DNA of 64,000 nt from Anthoceros angustus (Eukaryota; Streptophyta; Anthocerotopsida; Anthocerotales; Anthocerotaceae): positions 930,001 through 994,000 of the forward strand of contig MU008155.1 in the NCBI GenBank assembly GCA_010909165.1, given 5' to 3'. The position numbers were made by a program, and so were the translations under genes. The notes beneath the pieces were generated by a model. The model saw only the letters and a program-made list of their open reading frames with translations, ran no database searches and was not told the DNA's origin. Within the stretch, counting starts at the first letter, position 1; every line of letters begins with the position of its first letter. Below, one piece after another: positions 23,291-37,124 of this stretch.

Positions 23291-23954
23291 AGTGGATTCG
23301 ACATGATGGATTTTATGAGGTGCAGTAGAGAGCGGGTCGAAAGCTAGGACCTGTAGTGGGCGATGTCTTGGCCTGCACTCGCTTGAGGTGCCTGCAGCAA
23401 TGACTTGCAGCTAGGCAGGCCATGAGTCGCAGCAAGGCAGGCCATGATTTCATAATGGGCAAGCCATGAGCTCATGCTAGGCAAGCTATGAGTTTAGCCT
23501 AGGTTGAATGATGAATGAAACTAGGAATTGATTGGAAAACTTAGGCTTGTTCAAGAAACTAGGGCTTGTAGGACAAACAAGAGCTTGTTTAGGAAACTGG
23601 GGCTTGTATGGAAAACTAAGGTTTGTTTGGGAGGTCTATACTTAATTCTAGGTAGCTATATATTTTAATAAATATTGAAATTTGATAACATTATTTTTAA
23701 AAATATGAATATCAATAATTAACTTATTTTCTCAAAAATAATCATTTCAAGAACAATACTAGTACAATAAGGTAAAAAGGTGAAAAAGTTAAAAGAGATA
23801 AAGAGCCAATTAGTACCTGCCCTAATAACAAGATGCATGTGTTTGCATGCTTCATGCAATCTCCTATTAGAGAGGAATTGCCGTAGCCACTAATGAAGAG
23901 CTGCCTAGAGAGAACTCTTAGTGATAGCTGCAAGAATCCTCGAAGTAAAAAACT

Positions 23955-24300
23955 GCTTTGCTTAGTTGAGGCGAGTTTGCGGGATATATAAGGGCTAGAG
24001 GAAGGGCTTAGAATGATCATAGAGTTAAAGCTTCTTAGTTGAAGCAAGTTTGCCGGATATATAAGGGCTAGAGGAAGGGCTTAGAATGATTAGGGTATTA
24101 AAAGCTGCATAGTTGAGGTAAGTTTGCGGGATATATAAGGGCTAGAGGAAGGGCTTAGAATGATCAGGGAGCTAAAAGCTGCTTAGTTGAGGCGAGCTTG
24201 CGAGATATATAAGGGCTAGAGCAAGGGCTTAGAATGGCTTAGTTGAGGCGAGCTTGCGAGATATATAAGGGCTAGAGCAAGGGCTTAGAATGATCAGGCA
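23955..24300. repeat. About five tandem units of 73-74 bp containing TATA-like boxes
   Basis: The block ggatatataagggctaga recurs at about 23,982, 24,055, 24,129, 24,203 and 24,259. Spacing is 73, 74, 74 and 56 bp, so the last interval is a shortened unit. Each unit carries the strong TATA-box-like core atatataagg. Flanking parts (cttagttgaggcgag, gggcttagaatgatca) are also shared. Confidence 0.9.
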
Positions 24301-24559
24301 GTCTATTGTATGTTGCAAGGCTTTTGTTGAAAGAGATGTATAGAGCCTAGCTAGTGAACTTGTCGTTGAGTCAAAGGCCAGTTGGGCGTAGATAGCCAGA
24401 GTCCAGTGTGTATTTTGTGAATAAAGAGCAGCACCTTGACGACGTGGCTTGCAAGTCGTCAGTTGATGGCTAGTCGTGAGATTGAGTTTTGACGATGGGC
24501 TACTTGGAGCGAAGTGTGGAGTCATGAGATTGAGAGCATTGAGATTATTGATGGCGGGC

Positions 24560-24735
24560 GACTTCGAGTGTAGTGTTGTGTTGTGAGGCGGGCTACTTCG
24601 GGTGTAGTGTTGCGTTGTGAGCCAAGACTGTGTTTGTTTCTCTAGCCTAAGTGTAGTGTTGCGTTGTGAGCTGCGTTGTGAGCGAAGACTGTGTTTGTTT
24701 CTCTAGCCTAAGTGTAGTGTTGCGTTGTGAGCTGA
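24560..24735. repeat. Tandem repeat with core gtgtagtgttgcgttgtgag
   Basis: Four copies of the core lie at irregular spacing of about 36-61 bp. Two of them are joined by a shared segment of about 45 bp that begins actgtgtttgtttctc. The array directly precedes another minisatellite-like array. No coding potential was recognised. Confidence 0.8.
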
Positions 24736-24739
24736 GACT

Positions 24740-25040
24740 GTGTTAGCTTCTCTTCTGGAGTGGATTGACGAGGTCCTAGACCGCTGCGAAGCCAATACTT
24801 GTGTATTTGTTTCTTTTCTAGAGTGGATTGGTGAGGTCCTAGACCCTTGGGAAGGCAACACTAGTGTGATTGTGTCTCCTATGGACTGGAATGGCGAGGT
24901 CCTAGACTCCTGCAAACCCAGCACTTGTCACTAATGTTGCGTCAGGGTGAGATTGAGAGCATCGAGAGTATGTTTGTTTCACTTCTAGAATGCATTGGCA
25001 AGATCCTAGACCGCAGGGAAGCTAGCACTTGTCACTTTTT
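24740..25040. repeat. Minisatellite with core gaggtcctagac
   Basis: Three close units of about 63 bp (cores near 24,768, 24,832, 24,896) and a more distant fourth (near 24,990) share the pattern ctggagtggatt, gaggtcctagac and cacttgt. The plus-strand frame is periodic as well (peptides such as LEWIDEVLD, LEWIGEVLD, MDWNGEVLD), but this probably just reflects the repeat. Confidence 0.75.
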
Positions 25041-25383
25041 TACTATGCAGCTAGTAAGGGGCGTTATTATTTCAGCATTTTTCTGCTGAATCATCCCTTA
25101 GAGTACCGTGATAATTCTAAAGTTACGAATTTTTGTCAATCAGACTGCTCATGAAGAGGAATAAATTCGAAGTAATAGGTAGATTTCAAAAACCTCTCAA
25201 AACTACCCCGTCCTTCTGGGAATAAGTAATAATCAACGAGATGGTAGATTGAACGGTCGTCCCCTCTAATGCACTTTTGAAAACTCACACATTTGCCAGC
25301 TTCCGCTATTCATCTCCAGTTTTATCTTGAATCTACCATCTCTACACTTTTTTTCAAAATTGGCTGGATATCATCTACATCCA

Positions 25384-28209
<2,826 letters not shown>

Positions 28210-29419
28210 CGCTGATCCTCCCGAGCGCGAGAGCTAGCACTGAAAAACCGAGCCACCAGAGTAAGCCCCGATCAACCACGCAACGCAACGCAACGCAAGT
28301 CCAATTAACCATGCCCCTGACTTCCTCAACCAGTTCCACAGTCCCAATCCCACACTCCACACTTCCATTTCCCAAGACCAGATCAGGGCTGGACAGCTGC
28401 AGCTGCAGCTGCAGAACCGTGCGGCTCTGACCTAGTGCACTCCAATTGCCGCCACCACGCAGGCAAGTCGGCCGGGGCCCAAGCACAGCACCAAGCAGCG
28501 CAGATGAAACCGGCAGGGCCAATGAAATTGGCGCAGGATGCAGAAATCAGGTGCGTGCAACAGGCATGCAATCAGCTGGACGCGAGCAGGGCAGCGTACC
28601 GCAGTCGAGCGGCCGGCGATCGAGGGGGCGACGAGCGCGAACAGAGGGCGCAATCGAGAGCGTTTGCAAATGAAGAGGAAGCCTGTTTTCTTGCCGATAA
28701 AAAAGGGCGAGGAGTTGGCTTGGGAAGGACCGCCGTCCAGGAAGGCAAATTTTCTAGGACCGGCGTCCAGGGAGGCAAGTGCCCATTGGACGGCCGGGGC
28801 CAACCGTGGGCTCGAACCGGCAAGGCCAAGTGGAATGGCACCGGCGGGAACCAAGGGCAAGCCACCAGCAGTCACGACAGCAGCTCCAGGAGATTCTGGG
28901 CCTTGGCCAGCTGCCCGTTGCCAAAGGCAAAAATCCTTTTATAATTTCGTGCGACACGAATAAAAGGCCCCGCCAGAGATGCGTGCATCCCACTGATGAC
29001 ACGGTCACGAGCCCTGACGCCCGGTGGGCGACCCGGGGCCCGCACCCGTCATCTTCTCTCACAACAGTTCCTTGCGAAGCCCGGAAGGTTCGCTCATGGC
29101 GGACCTGTACAGGCAAAAGCCTGCCGTCTCACGGATGGTGATGGAGCTCTCACCTGCCCCATCGTGCCCGGCTCTTGCTCTCTTCACCGCCATCTCCTCG
29201 TACTGTGCACGAGAAGATGCTTCCTCGACGCACTGTGCGAAGGAGAGAGATGGAGGAACTGAACTCCTTCCTGCTCTGAAATGTGGCTGCCTCTACCTTC
29301 CTCCACCGGACGCTACTGTGCTGTGACGGGGAATAATGTTGTAGATAAACGTGTGTTATCTGAGTATGTACACCGGAGATGAACAGTGCAAAACCCCATC
29401 TGCCTGATGGGCAGCTCGG
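28210..29419. other. Intergenic region: GapCp 5' flank and SWIM-copy 3' flank
   Basis: This is the upstream region of GapCp (transcribed to the left). A run of alternating agctgc units lies near 28,393-28,412 and tandem caacg units near 28,277-28,297. Several long frames cross it, but they mutually overlap and lack motifs, and equivalent frames in the other copy are disrupted by indels, so I do not call genes here. A GapCp promoter is expected within it. Confidence 0.6.
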
Positions 29420-30250
29420 CTACAAGTATTGCTTGACGGCGTCCCTGAGGCTCGTCTTCTTCTTTGGCCTGGGCTGCACAGTGGTATCCGGAAGTGCATC
29501 GGTGCTTCCTGCATCCCCTGCAGAGGGAAGTGCAGCCGGAGCCGTGGTGGCGGTGGTGGTGGTGGTGGTGGTGGGTTGTGTGGTGTCCACGCTTCGGTCT
29601 GGCCTGAATGATGGCAGGAACATTCCCAGCATGTCATCAATCCCGGTCTCCGTCATCTCCACTCTGGTAGTTGGGGTTCGGGCTTCGGGCAGCACTGTTG
29701 CGGTAGGGTCGCTCACTTGCTCCACAGTAGCTGGTACGGGGGTATATTCTGCTGCCGGATGGCCCTGACTCAAATGGCTTCGCCACTGACTTGAGGAGAA
29801 CATGGACGTCGATTTCTTCTTGTTTTTTATGGGAGAGTCTGGCTTGGTTTGAACTTGCTCGCGGTCCGGCTCGTCGTCCTTCAGACTCGTCTTGTTCTCT
29901 TCCAAGTGCTGCGTGTGAAAACAAAGAGAACCTTTGTCAGTTATTCCACGAAACTCAATACTAGAAGGACAATGCTTGGTGATGAAGGGCTCAGTGTCGT
30001 GAGCTGCTACCTGCTGAGCCAAATATAATAAATCATCCGATGTCAAGTGCAGCCCCTTCGGTTTGGGCAGTTCATTCTCTGAGTGATCGCTTTCTTCCTC
30101 TTGAACCCGCTTTCTCGGCTTCCGGCCCCTCTTGGTTTCTGGAGATTGTGCTTTAGTTTTTCCTATAGATTCGTCATGGTCCCTCCTAACGTTTCCCTCC
30201 TGTTGTTGGAGCCGGCTTGACCTCCTTCCCCTCTCAGGTTCTTCTACCAC
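29420..30250 (-). pseudogene. 5'-truncated copy of the SWIM zinc-finger gene (C-terminal 276 codons)
   Basis: The frame is open from 30,250 down to the stop at 29,420. It matches the last part of the SWIM gene, from VVEEPERGRRSSR to the C-terminal SLRDAVKQYL. It has no SWIM motif, no first two exons and no start codon of its own. At its 5' end (30,250) it is fused to GapCp intron-1 sequence. This truncated copy keeps the full reading frame, while the copy attached to the complete gene has two 1-bp deletions (see that entry). Transcription from the adjacent GapCp promoter copy is possible but unproven. Confidence 0.85.
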
Positions 30251-30889
30251 AGCAGGCTCTTTCCAATACCTCCGATAAAGTCTCTAAGCTCAGCAGGGCA
30301 GAGAAGAAGCATCCTACGCAGGAGCGTCCTTCTCCGCTGTCTGCTATACTGGTCGTCAGAAGAGGTACGCAACAGCAGCAGCCCAGCAGCACAAGTACAG
30401 CCACAGCATGCAGAGGCACAGAACACTCACCGTGGCAAAGGAAGCCTGCACTCCATTCCGGCGGGCAGCGGACCCGGAGGCGATGAAAGCTTGCAGAAGC
30501 CTTGAGCCGCAACAGAAGAGTTGACCAGTCCGGCGGTAGCCATCGCTGATCCTCCCGAGCGCGAGCTAGCACTGAAAACCGAGCCACCAGAGTAAGCCCC
30601 GATCAACCACGCAACGCAACGCAACGCAAGTCCAATTAACCATGCCCCTGACTTCCTCAACCAGTTCCACAGTCCCAATCCCACACTCCACTTCCATTTC
30701 CCAAGACCAGATCAGGGCTGGACAGCTGCAGCTGCAGCTGCAGAACCGTGCAGCTCTGACCTAGTGCACTCCAATTGCCGCCACCACGCAGGCAAGTCGG
30801 CCGGGGCCCAAGCACAGCACCAAGCAGCGCAGATGAAACCGGCAGGGGCCAATGAAATTGGCGCAGGATGCAGAAATCAGGTGCGTGCA
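30250..30889 (-). pseudogene. Copy A2: GapCp promoter and transit-peptide exon 1
   Basis: A 640-bp copy of GapCp intron-1 end, exon 1 and upstream region. Exon 1 spans 30,543-30,431. It starts like the true exon (MATAGLVNSSVAAQGFCKLSS) but is 113 instead of 117 nt, so the frame shifts before the GTGAGT donor. Downstream in its own direction (lower coordinates) lies the truncated SWIM copy. Both ends are rearrangement junctions with 9-bp microhomology. Confidence 0.85.
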
Positions 30890-30966
30890 ACATGCACCTC
30901 CTCATCCTCGTCCTCGTCTTCCTGGTTCAGGTCTTCTTCTGCACTCTCCCTGCCTCTCCTGCGTTC
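30890..30966 (-). pseudogene. 77-bp fragment of SWIM exon 3
   Basis: This short insert between copies A2 and A3 corresponds to about 33,479-33,557 of the SWIM gene (the acidic stretch encoded by tcctcatcctcgtcctcgtc). It is all that remains of a SWIM segment here. It is flanked by junctions at cgtgcaaca and ttagctgcc. Confidence 0.85.
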
Positions 30967-33350
30967 CTTAGCTGCCGATCCACACCTTGCTTCAAAGACC
31001 GCCTAGGCTGTTTTCAAGGACCGCCTAGGCTCTTTCCAATACCTCCGATAAAGTCTCTAAGCTCAGCAGGGGCAGAGAAGAAGCATCCTACGCAGGAGCG
31101 TCCTTCTCCGCTGTCTGCTATACTGGTCGTCAGAAGAGGTACGCAACAGCAGCAGCCCAGCACAAGTACAGCCACAGCATGCAGAGGCACAGAACACTCA
31201 CCGTGGCAAAGGAAGCCTGCACTCCATTCCGGCGGGGGCAGCGGACCCGAGAGGCGATGAAAGCTTGCAGAAGCCTTGAGCCGCAACAGAAGAGTTGACC
31301 AGTCCGGCGGTAGCCATCGCTGATCCTCCCGAGCGCGAGAGCTAGCACTGAAAACCGAGCCACCAGAGTAAGCCCCGATCAACCACGCAACGCAACGCAA
31401 CGCAAGTCCAATTAACCATGCCCCTGACTTCCTCAACCAGTTCCACAGTCCCAATCCCACACTCCACTTCCATTTCCCAAGACCAGATCAGGGCTGGACA
31501 GCTGCAGCTGCAGCTGCAGAACCGTGCAGCTCTGACCTAGTGCACTCCAATTGCCGCCACCACGCAGGCAAGTCGGCCGGGGCCCAAGCACAGCACCAAG
31601 CAGCGCAGATGAAACCGGCAGGGCCAATGAAATTGGCGCAGGATGCAGAAATCAGGTGCGTGCAACAGGCATGCAATCAGCTGGACGCGAGCAGGGCGGC
31701 ACCGCAGTCGAGCGGCCGGCGATCGAGGGGCGACGAGCGCGAACAGAGGGCGCAATCGAGAGCGTTTGCAAATGAAGAGGAAGCCTGTTTTCTTGCCGAT
31801 AAAAAGGGCGAGGAGTTGGCTTGGGAAGGACCGCCGTCCAGGAAGGCAAATTTTCTAGGACCGGCGTCCAGGGAGGCAAGTGCCCATTGGACGGCCGGGG
31901 CCAACCGTGGGCTCGAACCGGCAAGGCTGGTGGAATGGCACCGGCGGGAACCAAGGGCAAGCCACCAGCAGTCACGACAGCAGCTCCAGGAGATTCTGGG
32001 CCTTGCTGCCCGTTGCCAAAGGCAAAATCCTTTTATAATTTCGTGCGACACGAATAAAAGGCCCCGCCAGAGATGCGTGCATCCCACTGATGACACGGTC
32101 ACGAGCCCTGACGCCCGGTGGGCGACCCGGGGCCCGCACCCGTCATCTTCTCTCACAACAGTTCCTTGCGAAGCCCGGAAGGTTCGCTCATGGCGGACCT
32201 GTACAGGCAAAAGCCTGCCGTCTCACGGATGGTGATGGAGCTCTCACCTTGCCCCATCGTGCCCGGCTCTTGCTCTCTTCACCGCCATCTCCTCGTACTG
32301 TGCACGAGAAGATGCTTCCTCGACGCACTGTGCGAAGGAGAGAGATGGAGGAACTGAACTCCTTCCTGCTCTGAAATGTGGCTGCCTCTACCTTCCTCCA
32401 CCGGACGCTACTGTGCTGTGACGGGGGGAATAATGTTGTAGATAAACGTGTGTTATCTGAGTATGTACACCGGAGATGAACAGTGCAAAAACCCCATCTG
32501 CCTGATGGGCAGCTCGGCTACAAGTATTGCTTGACGGCGTCCCTGAGGCTCGTCTTCTTCTTTGGCCTGGGCTGCACAGTGGTATCCGGAAGTGCATCGG
32601 TGCTTCCTGCATCCCCTGCAGAGGGAAGTGCAGCCGGAGCCGTGGTGGCGGTGGTGGTGGTGGTGGTGGTGGGTTGTGTGGTGTCCACGCTTCGGTCTGG
32701 CCTGAATGATGGCAGGAACATTCCCAGCATGTCATCAATCCGGTCTCCGTCATCTCCACTCTGGTAGTTGGGGTTCGGGCTTCGGGCAGCACTGTTGCGG
32801 TAGGGTCGCTCACTTGCTCCACAGTAGCTGGTACGGGGTATATTCTGCTGCCGGATGGCCCTGACTCAAATGGCTTCGCCACTGACTTGAGGAGAACATG
32901 GACGTCGATTTCTTCTTGTTTTTTATGGGAGAGTCTGGCTTGGTTTGAACTTGCTCGCGGTCCGGCTCGTCGTCCTTCAGACTCGTCTTGTTCTCTTCCA
33001 AGTGCTGCGTGTGAAAACAAAGAGAACCTTTGTCAGTTATTCCACGAAACTCAATACTAGAAGGACAATGCTTGGTGATGAAGGGCTCAGTGTCGTGAGC
33101 TGCTACCTGCTGAGCCAAATATAATAAATCATCCGATGTCAAGTGCAGCCCCTTCGGTTTGGGCAGTTCATTCTCTGAGTGATCGCTTTCTTCCTCTTGA
33201 ACCCGCTTTCTCGGCTTCCGGCCCCTCTTGGTTTCTGGAGATTGTGCTTTAGTTTTTCCTATAGATTCGTCATGGTCCCTCCTAACGTTTCCCTCCTGTT
33301 GTTGGAGCCGGCTTGACCTCCTTCCCCTCTCAGGTTCTTCTACCACAGCA
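30967..33350. repeat. Duplicated block, copy A3 (continuous with the complete SWIM gene)
   Basis: Direct repeat of 27,858-30,250. It contains a GapCp exon-1 copy at 31,317-31,202 (116 nt, one base short, so frame-shifted), the GapCp upstream region, and the 3' part of the complete SWIM gene. It begins at ttagctgcc, fused to the SWIM exon-3 fragment, and runs without a break into the unique 5' part of the SWIM gene. Confidence 0.9.
31202..31317 (-). pseudogene. GapCp transit-peptide exon 1, copy A3
   Basis: Starts MATAGLVNSSVAAQGFCK like the functional exon and ends at the same accg|gtgagt donor, but is 116 nt long rather than 117. Downstream exons of GapCp are not present; the next sequence in its direction is the SWIM exon-3 fragment and copy A2. 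Confidence 0.8.
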
Positions 33351-34497
33351 GGCTCTTTGGACGTATTTCTCACTCCTCCTTTTCCGAAGTATCTCAAAAT
33401 ACCACCAGGCCGTGCATCATGAATCTCGTCCGCCTCAGCTTTCCCCTTTTTTCTCATCCTTCTTCCACTGTGCCGTGCAACATGCACCTCCTCATCCTCG
33501 TCCTCGTCTTCCTGGTTCAGGTCTTCTTCTGCACTCTCCCTGCCTCTCCTGCGTTCCTTAGCTGCCCTGTGCCCTGGAGCAGCCTCGTCGGAGGCTGCTT
33601 CAGCCACCTCGGCATCATCCCCAACTTCATCCATTTCCTCATCACCTTCGTCAATTTTTACTCCTTTTCTGCCTCGTGGTCGTTGGGGTGCAGGTGGTGG
33701 CTTCCTGGCTGCTGTTCCTCGCTTCCGACTCTTGGGGGATTTCTCCTTATCCTCTCCGGCATCTTCCTTCTGTTCGGGAGACTCTAGCATCCACGCTGGC
33801 AGAACCCTGTACTTGGCAGCAATATCCAGAGCTTCGGCAGTTAAAGCGACAGGAGGCGTCACGTCCTTCACCTCCTCCTCTGCTGCAGGTTTGGCAGACA
33901 CGGTCACTGGTTCCACAGTAGTCGCCAGTACTTCCTTTTGTGCACACGCAGAGGCTCGGCTAGCACGGCCTCCTCCATCCTTTTCCAATTTCAACACCTG
34001 TGTTCAAATTGGCCAAACACCTGGATCTGCTTCAGGTAGAGCATCCACAGAAATCACTGCCGTCAACAAGGAACCAACGACAATACCAACAGCAACAGCA
34101 AGGGCACATGCTTACCTCCTCGACACGCTTCAACAAAAGTGCAACAACGTGTTTACATAACGCTGCCTTCGTTGCTGCAGGGCAAGAGCAGTGTGCGGAT
34201 GGAGATGCAGAGGAGCCCAAATCGATGGCGAAGCTCAGCTGGTAATTGTCGCCTGGACTTGAGCCTACAAAAGAAGGGGAGAAACTCAGCAGCCAGTCAT
34301 TGCAGCAAATGCAACAGGCATCCCAAGCCTGAAGAGTAAAAGGGCGTACCCTCACACATCCCCTTCCCTTCTTCCAAAGCCTCTCCTTCGAAGACAACAT
34401 TCTGCAGCTTGGCTGATGTCAGAATCTCTCTGGCTCGTTTGAAGGTGACATCCGGCACTAAAGCCTTCACCGATGCTACGGATCCAAATTTTGACAT
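32518..34497 (-). CDS. SWIM-type zinc-finger protein with basic/acidic C-terminus (3' frame broken)
   Basis: Three exons on the minus strand: 34497-34350, 34264-34116 and 33997-32518, with clean splice sites in phase. Exon 2 holds the SWIM zinc-binding motif CSCPAATKAALCKH (residues about 75-88, pattern CxCx8CxH), found in proteins that bind DNA or partner proteins. Exon 3 encodes a long, probably disordered region. It has Arg/Lys-rich patches (RKPPPAPQRPRGRKG, KRGRKPRKR, AT-hook-like), acidic runs, a threonine run encoded by a gtg repeat near 32,650, and the end SLRDAVKQYL. Relative to the truncated copy at 29,420-30,250, two single bases are missing: one G in the run at 32,835-32,838 and one C near 32,740. 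Together they change the frame of the last about 100 codons. Corrected length is about 592 residues. The precise biological role is unknown. It shares a 513-bp divergent intergenic region with the methyltransferase gene. Confidence 0.8.
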
Positions 34498-35010
34498 CCT
34501 TGCCCTACCCCTGGCAAGAGCCCCTGATTAAACCCGTCTGTCGTCACTGGAAGTCATCAAACCATAAGACAACAATAATTCTATCGCGCCCAAATGCCTC
34601 CGGCTCCTGCACAACTTTCACAAGATAGGAGCTCAATTGAATTCGGTTCATCGTCATCCAGCGTAGTCAATACCGTTATCAGCAATTAAACTCCACAAAT
34701 TGTCCTGGTCGATCCGGGCAAGTTGTACCAAGTCTTGCTTTTGCTTGAAAGATGGCAAGCTGGTGATTACCTGAGAAGAGGCAGGGCAGTGGTGACTCAG
34801 CCGGCTCCCCAGCGTCGTGTGATACCGCAAGATCACAACCCAACTCAAGATTCTTGGCCTTTGTCACTCTAAGAGTCCGGACTATCGATTGATCGGGTGA
34901 CATATATATTGGGAAATGGTTTCTAGGTCGTGAGCGCTGACCACGTTTACGGACATTGCAAGCGCAAATCGAATTGTGCAAATCGAATGTTGGGTCTGGA
35001 GTGATCGGAG
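34498..35010. promoter_or_regulatory. Divergent (bidirectional) promoter region
   Basis: Only 513 bp separate the start codons of the minus-strand SWIM gene and the plus-strand methyltransferase gene, so their promoters must lie here. No clear TATA box could be assigned to either gene. Confidence 0.6.
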
Positions 35011-36783
35011 ATGGCTGCACCTGATTTAGCCCTCGTGGAAGATGGGCAGCTAGTGGAAGAAGTATCAAGACGTGCTGCGAGAGGGAAGCGTGATGCAGCA
35101 GCCGGTGCCTTTTACAGTCATGATTTCGATTGGGAGTCCCTTCGTGCGGAAGTCGAGAGCAAGGGCTTCCATGGATGTAGGCAGTCACGCTCTGGGTCAC
35201 TTCGTCACGTCCCTTCCATGTGTGTGTTCGCCGTCCTTGAATTTGACTGTTACGTGAGTTGCACTTTGACAGATATGAGCATGTACTCAGGCATGGACAG
35301 CAGGAATATAGCAGCTGAGGAAGACAACACGAGTGAGGAGCTTTTGAGGTCAACATCGTGGGAGGCATTTTACAGGCGTCATTCCAATGCTCTGTTCTTT
35401 AAGGTGGAAAAGCACATGTCACTGTGATGTAATTCTGGCACATATGGTTGTGCCTCTTACCGGGTTATACACACTGGTGTGGAACAGGAACGGAGGTATC
35501 TGCTGAAGGAATTTCCTGAACTGAGCAACGCAGCAAAACCCGTTTTAGTTCTTGAGATAGGATGTGGAACTGGTGGCTCCGTGGTTCCGATCCTGCGGTA
35601 GGCAAGTATGTCATGTGCTGATGTTGTGAGTTTTCAAATGTTGCAGTGCCTTGGAACGGGGGAGGTGCATGATGCCCACCTGTGGAACTGTTCCCAGGTT
35701 TAGTTTCCCACTTCAAGAGTCCTACAGACATGTATGGCTTATGCTGTTTTCCAGGGGTAACGATTCTGCCCATGTCTATGCCTGCGACTGCAGTCCGGCT
35801 GCTTTGGAGAGGGCCACAGCCGTGGTTCGCAATGAAGCCGGGCTTCTCAACCAGCAAAGCAGCCGGTTCTTTCCATTTTGTTGTAACCTCGCTGTCCAAC
35901 AGCTTCCCAGCTGGCTCTGTTGCAGTTCTTGCCAGGCCTCCTTTCAGAGGCCACCTGTCGCATTTTTGCCGCAAGGTGTGGAAGATCAACAGCCCAGATT
36001 TAAGGAGGTTGCCTTGTTAAGTTGCCAGTGGAAAGGCTCAGGTCAGCCTCCACAATCAGGTGTTATGACAGCAGAGAATTGTGCTCAAGGCCCACAAGGG
36101 AAACAGGAAGGAGCTCAGGCTGTAGAGGTGACAACCTATGTACCTCCGTGTGTTCAACAGGGCACAGTATGTTGCCTTGGAGGAGTTGATATGGTTACCA
36201 TGGTAAGCTTGCCCGCTTGCTGTGTCTCTCTATGGTTGTGAAGACTGCTGACTCCATTGCTCTTGCCAATCGACTTATGTTGATTTACCCTTTGCAAGGG
36301 AAGATTTTCACTTTGTCTGCAATGCGGCGGGAGAGTATGCCCTTTATTTTTAAGGAAATATTCAGGGTTATGAAACCTGGAGGACAACTTTTCTTTCGAG
36401 ACTATGGTAAGCTGACCATGCGATCGTCTCATGCATGCTACCACACAGTAGCCTGACTTTGTCACATGTGCAGGAGGTGCAGGTTCCTCGTTTCTTTATT
36501 TAAAGTACTCACGTGGTTCTCTGTTTCAGGTTTGTATGACATGACCATGTTAAGATTTCCGGCGACTCAAAGGATTGGGGAATGTCTATATCAACGCATG
36601 GATGGGACATTATGCTACTATTTTTCATGCCAAGCTCTTAGAGACCTTGCGACTGATGCTGGCCTTGTTGAGGTGAGATGTGGGCAGTCAGCTGGTGGCA
36701 TTTTGGTGTTTGTTGCTCTCAGAGTTCCTGATATCATCGCCGGCGTTCACAGGAGGAAATCTACTTCTGCTGTGTGCAGTTGA
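35011..36783 (+). CDS. METTL2/6/8-type SAM-dependent methyltransferase (tRNA m3C family)
   Basis: Six exons: 35011-35176, 35273-35403, 35488-35597, 35755-36202, 36304-36406, 36530-36783. All are in phase: 1,212 nt, 403 residues. Family landmarks in order are FYRRHSNALFFKERRYLLKE (the FY-x-x-H-x-x-FFK-x-RxxL block), FPEL, SAM motif I VLEIGCGTGGSVVPIL (about residues 121-136), ACDCSPAALERA (motif II region), VDMVTMIFTLSAM, and VMKPGGQLFFRDYGLYDM (post-motif region). Members of this family form 3-methylcytidine in tRNA anticodon loops. Two oddities: about 100 extra residues (roughly 170-275, Gln/Cys/Pro-rich) lie between the motif II region and VDMVTM, and the usual C-terminal basic NRR/NRK motif was not found. 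Donors are gtaggc, gtggaa, gtaggc and gtaagc. Divergent from the SWIM gene and convergent with the receptor kinase. Confidence 0.85.
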
Positions 36784-36942
36784 TGAACCGCAAATCGCAA
36801 TGTCCGATGAAACGTGTCTGGATTCATGGCCAATTTCATAAGCCAGCATCGGTGGGGGAACAACCATGCTGATGAGAGTCTGAGTTTTTGTCACATATGC
36901 TTTGTTAGAGTTCCCCTGTTCCCCATCTCTTTGTAGGTATTG

Positions 36943-36948
36943 AATAAA
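36943..36948 (+). terminator. Polyadenylation signal AATAAA of the methyltransferase gene
   Basis: A canonical AATAAA lies 160 bp after the stop codon in the 341-bp tail-to-tail interval between the methyltransferase and the receptor-kinase gene. Position and orientation fit; use is inferred. Confidence 0.5.
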
Positions 36949-37124
36949 GCGACCCTGCCCTCGTAGGTGTTCATTTGGTTCCAATAGCTACTAGTGTTGT
37001 CCACAGATTTGTTGTGTTGGTGACGGCATTTTTGCATCAGGTTTCCAGCTCGCGTAGTTTCATCTTCCCGCGGATTCCCTCTCGCTTAGGTTTCACAGGG
37101 AGGGTGTCATTTAACGTACACGTT

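Noticed and set aside
24740-24934. Periodic peptide (EWIDEVLD-type) as a real repeat protein
   Set aside because: The periodicity follows the DNA minisatellite, and the frame has no convincing start, splice sites or domain.
28383-28963. Long overlapping frames on both strands between GapCp and the SWIM copy
   Set aside because: They overlap each other, lack motifs, and the corresponding frames in the duplicate block are changed by indels; they look like GC-rich chance frames in a promoter region.
29540-29575. Gly/Val-rich protein from the gtg repeat on the plus strand
   Set aside because: This is the antisense of the threonine run of the SWIM protein.
36663-36783. Extra intron near the methyltransferase C-terminus (donor gtgaga after GLVE)
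   Set aside because: Joining to the available acceptor gives either an immediate stop or a tail without family resemblance; the unspliced reading is as good.
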